Part shown: one piece after another, positions 56,300 through 64,000 of the stretch
Layout of the letters: each line of letters starts with the position of its first letter
Position numbering within the stretch: the stretch's first letter is position 1
NCBI GenBank assembly: GCA_021464245.1
Contig: JADCRB010000043.1
Location: 4,582,794-4,646,793, forward strand
DNA: 64,000 nucleotides
Reading direction: 5' to 3'
Origin: Carallia brachiata
Lineage: Eukaryota; Streptophyta; Magnoliopsida; Malpighiales; Rhizophoraceae
The notes under the pieces: generated by a model
The model's database searches: none
What the model was told of the DNA's origin: nothing
What the model saw: the letters and a program-made list of their open reading frames with translations, nothing else
Program-made: the position numbers and the translations under genes

Positions 56300-58175
56300 T
56301 CTGAGCAGTATTGCTGACTTGATTTTACCACACTTCTGTTGATTGCAAAGCTGTAAACAACTGAGAGTTAGCGAGAAGGGTTTGGAGAGCTTCATATACC
56401 TTCTCCATTGTCGATTTTTTGTTGTCGAGCGGCTCTTCCTTACGATGTGTCACCTCTTCTGATGGTTTTGAAGTGATGGTGGTCTGGTTTGTCGAGGTTA
56501 CGCCTTCCTGGTCCAGAATGATTTTATTCTGACTCTTGAGCTTCATGATTAGCTCCTTTAAGACGAAACACTTCTCGGTTGGATGACTTACTATGCGGTG
56601 ATATTTGTAGAATCTTGGATCGTTGACTCGATCCTTTTCATTGGCCGTTTGCACTCTGAGAGTTCGATCAGTTTCACCTCCAAAAGTTGTTCAAGAATGT
56701 CGGAGACGTCTGAGTCAGGGAATGACTACTGCTTCTGCTCCAACTCTCGCAATGTCATCTTCCGCCTTTCCTGTTGTTTTGGCTGAGTTATTTGAGTCGG
56801 AGGATTTACCTTAGTTTTGGCTCTCACTTTTACTAGTGCGGCTTCAACAATCATCACTTCTTTTCCTTTTCCGGAACTGTTGGGTTTCTTAATCTCTATT
56901 CTGCCTCCTTACTGGTCTAACTGGATGGGAACCGTACCTCCGGAAGTGTGGATGCTTATCTCCATATCATGTGCCTGGGTCGCCAGTTCTTCGAAGGCTC
57001 GAGGTTTGATGCCCTGCAGGATGTATAACAGCTCTCAATGCATTCCCTGGATGCACATCTCTACGGCAGAAGTCTCCGTCAGGCGATCTTTGCAGTCTAA
57101 GCTGAGAGCACGCCATCTGTTGATGTATTCGACAACGGGTTCTCCTTTCCTTTGTTTGGTGCTGGTAAGCTCCATCATACTTACTGTCCTTCGAGTGCTG
57201 AAAAATCTGTTGAGAAACTCTCGTTGTAGCTGTTCCTAGCTGTCGATCGATTCTGGTTCAAGATTTATGAACCAGGTGAAAGCGGTCTCCCTGAGTGAAC
57301 GAATGAATTGCTTCACCAAGAGATCTCCGTAAGTCCCTGCGTTGTTGCAGGTTTCAACGAAGTGGGTTATGTGTTGTTTGGGATCACCTCGTCCGTCGAA
57401 TTGTTGAAATTTGGGCGGCTGGTAGCCCAAAGGCATGTTGAGATTTTCGATCCGTTTGGTGTACGGTTTGACGTACATCTGTGATCCTTGGAAGGATGTA
57501 GCTTGTTGCAGTCGGATCGTGTTAGCTATCATTTCCTGCAATTGTTGAACGGATAGCGAAATTACAGAATTTGAGGGTGGCAGCTGTGTAGAACTACCTG
57601 GTTGCTTTTCTGCAGTGAAGACGTCGGCTGGTGTGGCTTCTGGAGTGAAACCGGGTGTATATGGTTGCTCCTCGCGAATCTTCGGGATCAACTTGGATCG
57701 GGGCTTTTCCTTTGACAGCGGCGATCTGTTGATCTTTTTCTTCTACGACTCTGATCAGCTGCAAAATCTTGTTCTCCAATTCTGAAATCCTTTCTTCTGT
57801 ACTGGTTGTGTTGGTCATCATAACGACAATGGATGAGGCTCTGCGAAATACTGGGGGAGAGAACTCTTTTAATTCCTCTGTGTGGATCTTTACAGAATGA
57901 GTTGGATTCTGTTGAGCAGGCTTCGTCGCGTTGCCCCCGACTTCGATCGGGGTGGGTGATCGACTCCTCCATGCGGCAAGAGAGTCAGGGGAGAGATCCT
58001 GTTGCTGTGCAAGCAGTGGATTCTCTGTTTCGATATTTTGTCGGGTTTGGACGGCAAGAAATTGTGTCCGTCCGCGGGTTTCTAGACCTACATACTCAGG
58101 TAGGGTAGTTGATGTAGACAATAGAGCCGTTGCCTTCTTGTTGGTACCGGCAGCTGTATTTCTCTTTGGTGACAA
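56300..58175 (-). pseudogene. Element C gag
   Basis: The N-terminal frame 58,175-57,594 begins with TTG where element B has ATG, so this copy lost its start. It continues through SPDSLAAWRSRSPTPIEVGG and a coiled-coil segment. A frameshift near 57,680 moves to the frame with the gag domain (MPLGYQPPKFQQFDGRGDPK near 57,440, RSLRETAFTWF). Later stops follow near 57,236 and 56,900, and SHPTEKCFVLKELIMKL lies near 56,560. By eye it differs from element B gag at about one base in twenty. Confidence 0.85.
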
Positions 58176-58422
58176 TTGTTGTGCTGAACACTTGTAAAAT
58201 TTTTTTTTTTACTTTTTTTTACTTGTGTTACCTTTTTCTTCTTTTTCTCTATTTTGTCTTTTTTTCTTTTTTTTCTTTTTTCTTTTTTCTTTTTTCCTTC
58301 TCGGTTCTTCTTTTTTCCTTTTTTTCTTCTTTTTTCTTTTCTCTGCTGCTTCTTTTTGTTTTTTTTTTTTTTAAGAACAAGAGATGAGAGGTAAAGAGGT
58401 CCCACCGAGCGTGCCAAAAATT
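58176..58422 (-). other. Element C leader with purine tract and primer site
   Basis: A/G-rich on the sense strand (58,198-58,372), then the primer site (TGGCACGCTCGGTGGGA) at about 58,400-58,416, then the 5' LTR. No gene. Confidence 0.7.
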
Positions 58423-59236
58423 TGTAACAGGTAAATTTCGAATCTGAAACAGTTAGACTCAAAATAAAAAAAATAAATTACAAATAAAAATTCAAAAATA
58501 AAAAAAAATTTACGTGAGGTCGATCTCCGTAAATCCTCCGATTAGTATTTCTTTTTTTTTTTTACTCCGTCAAGTGCAGCACGAGCTTGATCTTGACAGA
58601 AATAATTTCCATAACTTTATCTTGAACTGAGTAGACTGAAACTGGATCTGAGGTAGATGTCTGAGTTACATTTAAAAACTGCAGAGATCTGATCTGAGCC
58701 AATCTGGCTTAATTTCACCGAGGGTCGAAGGAACTTGTTCTCGGATGGGCTGCCTGAACTTTGCTGATGGCCGTATGAGACTTGATCCCAGCCGGATTTG
58801 CAACATTTTGATATTTTTAGATCTATATTCTTATAATTTCAGATTTAAAGCGATCAGAAAATATAAATCCAAAAAATAAACTTAGAAATGGAAACAACAA
58901 ATTTTTTAGGGCTTACCCCTGAAATATCTCTTAAAAAGGAGTTAGGAGAGTATACTACAGAGTAAAAACACGTAAGAAAATGATAAATTTTCTTGAGAGA
59001 TTTTCGAGATTTTCAAAATTTTCTTTTTCTCTCAAATTTTCTGGATTTTTCTGTTTACAGATTTGCTGAATATGTTTTGAACTAGGGGGTGAGGGCCTAT
59101 TTATAAGGCTTCTTTCACATGTGAACATCACATGAGAAAGGAAGAAAATTTAAAACCGCGTCGGCGTTGCCAATTTTGAAATTGGCAACGTCGACATGAC
59201 TTGACTTTTTTTTTTGTTTTTAAAATGATGTTTGCA
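58423..59236 (-). repeat. Element C 5' LTR
   Basis: 814 bases, TGTAAC to TGTTTGCA (one change from the other terminus). The hairpin at 59,161-59,194 keeps a perfect 12-base inner stem. The primer site lies just left, at 58,400-58,416, identical to that of element B. Confidence 0.92.
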
Positions 59237-60463
59237 AAGAGGTGGGGAATGGAGGGGGGGAAAATTTTTGAACTTCTGAATTTTGTTTTAAAAATTAAAA
59301 AAAAAATCAAACGTATTTTAACCTTGTTAGATACTTCTAAATCCTGTATCTGCCATTCGTGTCCGATTTTTTTAAAAGAAAAAATTTGGCGAATACTTTT
59401 AAGCATATTTGATAAGTATCCAAAGAGTATTGAGCACGTGTGTCTATGTTAGACACGTGTTTAACACACCCTACTACTAAAAAATGCTGTGTCCGTGGTT
59501 CTTTGGATATCCTAGAGGAGGAGCATGTATGGGACTCACTTACCACTCACTAAATTATTGCTGCAAGAGGGATTGAATCAAGATCTGTTGTCGATTAAGA
59601 GGTCTTGTTTGCTGATGCTTGTGACCAAATAAGACTATAGTGGAATAATTCTGTGCTTGAATTTCTCATCTCAAACTTCAATCTTCAAGATGACATAATC
59701 ATTATAGAAAAGTTACTAAGTAAGAAAAATAAAAACTGGAATTTTTATTTTTCTCATTAGCAAACAATTTAGAATTTCTTTGATTTATTATCCTGTGATT
59801 TATCTTATAATGGTGATATTACAGTGTTATATTATGCAAATAATGATAAAACTTGATAAAGAAGAAGCCGCATTCACAGGTATGAAATCCGTGAAACTGT
59901 TTGATCTTATACTTGTATTAATTAATAGGAATTTGAAGCAATATCAGGATATGAAATCAAGTCATGATGTTAATTCTCCTATAATCGTTTCTTACAAAAA
60001 AAAAAAATTGAAACTATTAGATCGTTGGTAAAGATTTTTCTTTTAGTTATAAGGGAGGCTGCAAGCCTAAAAAAGAAAATAAAAAAATTAATACTTAAAC
60101 ACATGATTAAGAGGTTTTGTCATAATGTACTAATCAGTACCATTAGAAGCACGAAATATAGGAGAATCATAAACCCTTGGTAAAATAGAAATATTTCACA
60201 CTATTTCTTTTTTCAAATAATTAACCTTTCTTTAATTTTGTCAACTAAATTGTTGCTCCAACAGGGACTAAATCGAGATCTGCAGTAAATTAATGAGGCT
60301 CTGGTTTTGTTTGCTCTTGTTTGCCAGGTAATAAGACCATAATGGAATAATTTCGTGTTTATCGGAAACCACGTTTTACTACGTAATATCTAATGAAAAG
60401 CTAACCAGACCTCTGAAATAAGAAAAGTCATGTTCAAGGCCGGACCGTCTTGGGACTTATGCC

Positions 60464-60646
60464 TTATTCCTTTTTTTTTTTTTGTAAAAAAAAAAAAGAA
60501 AAAAACAATCTGTTTCCAACATTTCTTACCAATATGTGATAGAGCAATTTTAACTAGAGCATGCGCCGCTGAATTGATGCGTCTAAGGATGTGCTGAAGG
60601 CAGAAGCTCGTAAAACTGGAGGCCAAGGATCAAATGCAGTAGCAAT
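60464..60646 (-). mobile_element. 5'-truncated L1-like LINE tail
   Basis: Absent from copy I near 31,700. The poly-A end lies at the left (T run at 60,471-60,483). The minus strand reads FCLQHILRRINSAAHALVKI then AL, the C-terminal helix of the RNase H-like domain of plant L1 elements. An imperfect 12-base repeat (GGGACTTATGCC at 60,452-60,463, GGGACTAAGGCC at 60,647-60,658) may be its target duplication. Confidence 0.68.
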
Positions 60647-60983
60647 GGGACTAAGGCCAATCCTTATTTGAACCTCGGGTCTGGCCAAGACCTCTTTTTT
60701 TTTTTTTTTTAAATAAATGGGCTGTTTCTTTAATTAAAATTAAAATTTGGGCCAAAACAGTTTAACTGAACGCAAACTTATGTGGACTTTAATGCCGGCT
60801 TTTTAAGCTTATGCAAGTCTAAACTAACACGTTGGGAGGACATTAAGCCCAATTGTTGATATTTTTTCGATCATCGAGTCATTCTAATTGTTTGTCACGT
60901 TTTATTAAAGCACGTTTACCGTGATGCACAAAAAAGCATGTTTACCGTGAAGGTAATTACATTCTAATTATTTGTCACGCTTT

Positions 60984-61411
60984 ATTTATTTATTTATTTT
61001 GTTACTAGAATAAGAATAAAAAATAAAAGATAGTATAAAAATTAAAAATTAGCCACCGTTAGGGTGACTCACGTCAATTATATCAGCATATAGTATGGAA
61101 AGAATATTCTGAAGTAGGTCTTTCCAGAATGTGAGCGATGCTTGTCGAATACACCTTTGATTTGTTACCAAATTTACACAATAGTTCATTTCATGAAGTG
61201 TATGTTTAAATTCACAATGCCAAGGACGGTTGAGAAGTTGTCTACAATCACCAATGATAGATCTGTGATAATTTACATCTCAGTCCTGCTTTGCCAACTT
61301 CTGAAACACTAGCAAAGAGTCTATCTCTACTGTTATATTCCAGAGTCCTTTGTCCCATGCCATCTACAAAGCAGCAAATATTGCCTACAACTCTACATCC
61401 CAGTCCTTTTT
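60984..61411 (-). mobile_element. 5'-truncated L1-like LINE with 9-base target duplication
   Basis: Perfect TCACGCTTT repeats at 60,975-60,983 and 61,412-61,420 flank it. Copy I has one TCACGCTTT near 32,037. The tail is at the left, (AAAT)n on the minus strand. The minus-strand coding relics MAWDKGLWNI, EIDSL-like text and IIGDCRQLLNRPWHCEFKHT resemble the RNase H-like domain near the end of plant L1 ORF2. The frame is broken by shifts. Confidence 0.82.
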
Positions 61412-62852
61412 TCACGCTTTGCTGACGCATGTTTATTGTGAAAATAATCAAGTTACAAATTGGTTTGCTGCTTATTGAATGTTTATGGAACTTGGGCTAC
61501 ATCATCTATCACAAGCACCTGCAAGAGCAAAACCTTTGCTACAACAAGATGTGGGTATTCCATGCTTGCACTAGCTTCTAGTTAATTAGTTTCTTTTCTT
61601 TTGTATAGGCTTTGGCCTACCTCAAAATCAAATAAAAAAAAGTGGCCAAATAAATCTTAACTTAGTGATATTGGAATTATTTTTTGGTATTTATTATTTT
61701 TATCTACTCTTTTAAGTATAGTTTATTAATGATCTTATATTATATATATTTATTTTTTTTTATTTCAAGTGAATTTCACTTCTTGTATAGTGTAGGATTA
61801 CGAGTAAATGATTTACTAAAAAAAGAGTCAAATTAAAAATTCTCTTATCGGTATCTCATTTAAAATAAAAAAAAAGTCATGATACACGGTTACGGCCTTT
61901 TCAACTGTGAGAGTTAACACGGTCATTTCACTATTTTTTTTTTATTTTAGATTTTTATACATCAATTTTAAGTATGTTGAACACTAACTTTGTTCCTACA
62001 TAATGTGTATTACACATCAATTTGAGCATGTTACTCGTGACCTTAACGATTTTTTATTTTTATATATGTTACACAATTACACTTTGCACACATAAATTAT
62101 TTTTTAAAATAAAAAATTAAAAAAATTAGTCGTACATTATCTCTCGTCTCTCCCTTCCCCTGTTCGTCCGGCCTCCCCCAACCCTGTCCTTCCATCATTC
62201 TTGAAACAAAAATAATAATAATAAGAGGGAGAGGCCAAGTCAGGGAAGGGACCAGAAGGTGGAAGCTTTGGCCAAGTCATACGCTTGGTAAGTCAGTCAG
62301 GGGATAGAAATAGGCTCAAATATATGCATGATAGTTATCTACAGATATTAATTTTGGGAGATGGCCAATTCTAGTAACAAAACAAGTAAAATCAAAATAT
62401 CTACAGGGGTGATATATATATATACACACTATAAAAGTCAATGCTATATAGCACGAAAAAAAAAAGCACCAATCCCACAAAAATAGTTCTAATGGCAGTC
62501 CTTTTGTTTTTTTCAAAAATTAAAATTAAATTAATATTTAATTTTATTTTAAATATATTTAGTATTATTTTAAATTTTTATTTTTTAAAAAAATTTTACT
62601 TCAATTAAATATTAAATAATATTTAGTGTCACTTAAAATTTTTTTAAAAAATCCAAATTTTTAGTTTTTTAAATAAAACAAAAAGGAACAATTTGTTAAA
62701 AAAAAATTGGTGTCCTTTTCGCGAACTCTGATTCATGATGAAAAGCATTATCCTACCACAAATACACACTGCGGTTGGCTCATTGTCACTCAACAACAAT
62801 AGCAGCAGCAGCAGGCTTCACTCTCTCTCATTATCATTAGTCATCATTAGTC

Positions 62853-64000
62853 ATGGAAACGGATGGCAAAAAAGTTGAGGCTCAAGTTCAGCCTTCCACT
62901 GGCTCCACCAGTACTTCTACTCCTCCCGTTCCGGCGGCTCAAGTTCATCCTTCTGCTGCATACCCTCCTGCCACCCGTGAGAACCCCTCTTTTCCTTGTC
63001 TGAGCCAACAAATATTGCTTTTCCTTTCTGTTTTCTTTTAGAAAAAATGTTGCTCTTTGTTTTAATGGAAAAAAAATTACATTAGTTCCTTTTGCTGTCG
63101 ATTGTCAGTGCAACGTACTTGCCACTCTTGGACTGAGAAAGTCCAAGTCGGACCACCCTCTAGATTGTTTTCCCGTAGTGGGAATGGGATTGTTGGTTCC
63201 AAATTCCAATTCTAAATTTTCGTGAGGTTTTAATTGGCTGACTTTCTTTGTCTTTATTACGAAAAAAGGAAAATAAGTACAGCTATATGAGTTAGAAAAA
63301 TTGAGACAAGTGTGTTAGCATAATTTAAAATAATTTATAAATTTTTAACTCTCGTAACAAAAAAAAAAAAAAAAAAACTTCTTCCGCTCTCAAAAATTGG
63401 GGTTTGATTAGCAGCTTGGTGTTTAGAAATTGGTATTCGTGATTAATATTTGTGTTTAATCTGACTCTTTTGATTGTTAGCTCTCATGGGGCCGCCATGC
63501 AGGGCCTCGCATTTGGCTTCAATTTCGAACAATGGTGGTACAATTTCACCATTCGGTTCATGTCATTTTGGTTTGTATATGTGAAAGAGGAGAGAATGAT
63601 TCAGGCGGCAAAAGAGTTTCCCACTTTTTTTGATGTTTATTTCTGTTCCCCTCTTTAAATGGAAACCAACAATTGTAACATCTAATGGCCATTGTCAATC
63701 TGGTCATATTTTCTTTCTACACTTTCGTTTAATTATCAGCACAAACGTCTCCCCTTTTATGCTATAATTGTCAATTTTCTATCGAAAGCATGAAAAGAAT
63801 TCAAACTTTTCCAATGTGTACTACTCCAATCTTTTTGTGTCGACTTCACCTATTAATGAGTTGTGCAGCGGAGCAAGAGGGGCAAATCTCACAAAATGCT
63901 ATTCTACAAGGGTATCGGTTAATTGATGAGGTTTGTTTTTTTTTGTTTTTTTTCTTAACTTTTTGAAATAAATTTTGCTGGCACAATTGGTTGTTTTCAT
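62853..64000 (+). pseudogene. dsRNA-binding gene, copy II, 5' part
   Basis: ATG at 62,853, METDGKKVEAQVQPSTGSTS, then AQVHPSAAYPPATRENPSFP, closely matching copy I at 32,870. The upstream leader (about 62,225-62,400 and the CAG-rich run near 62,800) also matches. The exon-like AEQEGQISQNAILQGYRLID lies at about 63,866-63,929 before a GT donor. The window ends before the dsRNA-binding exon, so whether the gene is intact cannot be judged. The shared N-terminal frame across both copies supports genuine coding origin. Confidence 0.6.

Larger units (their letters stand above)
48815..59236 (-). mobile_element. Element C: second WOX-carrying Tat retrotransposon
   Basis: About 10.4 kb, minus strand, same family and order as element B but with both LTRs full length (48,815-49,618 and 58,423-59,236), the 3' purine tract and the complete 3' region. 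The flanks AAAAG (48,810-48,814) and AAGAG (59,237-59,241) are a one-mismatch target duplication. Its genes carry many frameshifts. LTRs differ at roughly 6% of positions by eye. Confidence 0.92.
48454..59505. mobile_element. Older ~620-base insertion split by element C
   Basis: Copy I reads GAGATATCCTAAAGG without a break. Here GATATC occurs at 48,448-48,453 and again at 59,506-59,511, bracketing about 355 bases on the left and 265 on the right of element C. The insert carries GACACGGACA-type words on the left and GTGTCCG words on the right, and a GT/TA microsatellite at 48,570-48,603. No terminal inverted repeat or gene is visible, so the class is unknown. Confidence 0.5.
59506..64000. repeat. 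Segmental duplication, copy II, right part
   Basis: Resumes the match to copy I at GATATCC (30,750) and follows it to the end of the window (about 34,050). It contains the module at 59,506-60,000, two LINE tails absent from copy I, and the second dsRNA-binding-gene 5' region. Confidence 0.85.

Overview
The window is AT-rich nuclear DNA of a land plant, most likely a eudicot. The evidence is the plant-only families seen (WUSCHEL-type homeobox, FLZ zinc finger, plant receptor-like kinase, dsRNA-binding domain gene), the chromoviral and Tat-type LTR retrotransposons, L1 LINE tails with an RNase H-like domain, and long A/T runs. The species cannot be fixed from the sequence alone. No rRNA, tRNA, CRISPR array or bacterial operon is visible.

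Layout. 1-7,459: gene-poor, with short tandem duplications and a ~3 kb foldback structure (about 3,735-6,800) whose 1.5 kb arms are inverted copies around a ~34-base loop. 7,460-23,897: element A, a minus-strand Ty3/gypsy chromovirus with ~370-base LTRs, iMet-type primer site, GPY/F module and C-terminal chromodomain. It is broken by five in-frame stops and one frameshift. Element B (12,532-22,285), a Tat-type retrotransposon with a second RNase H, is nested in A's gag and flanked by a perfect GATTC target duplication. 23,898-48,453: several diverged segmental duplications carrying remnants of an FLZ zinc-finger gene, a receptor kinase and a dsRNA-binding-domain gene, plus a small TIR element and one LINE tail. 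48,815-59,236: element C, a second copy of the B family, nested in an older ~620-base insertion. 59,506-64,000: the second copy of the dsRNA-binding-gene duplication, carrying two more L1 tails.

Main observation. Both Tat-type elements carry a WUSCHEL-clade homeobox gene between integrase and the 3' LTR, in the sense orientation. It has a WOX homeodomain helix 3, a WUS box and a C-terminal EAR-like repression motif. In B it runs as one ~206-codon frame with a single stop; in C it carries different lesions. It has its own TATA box. It is followed by a 22-base minisatellite and a second TATA plus small-ORF cassette of unknown function that both elements share. This looks like a retrotransposon family that captured and amplified a developmental regulator. 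Both copies here are dead, but their lesions are independent, so the captured gene was intact in their common ancestor.

The pol blocks of B and C are almost identical and differ mainly by small indels, while their gag, WOX and LTR parts differ by several percent by eye. This suggests gene conversion or an assembly/polishing artefact, and should be settled before any dating.
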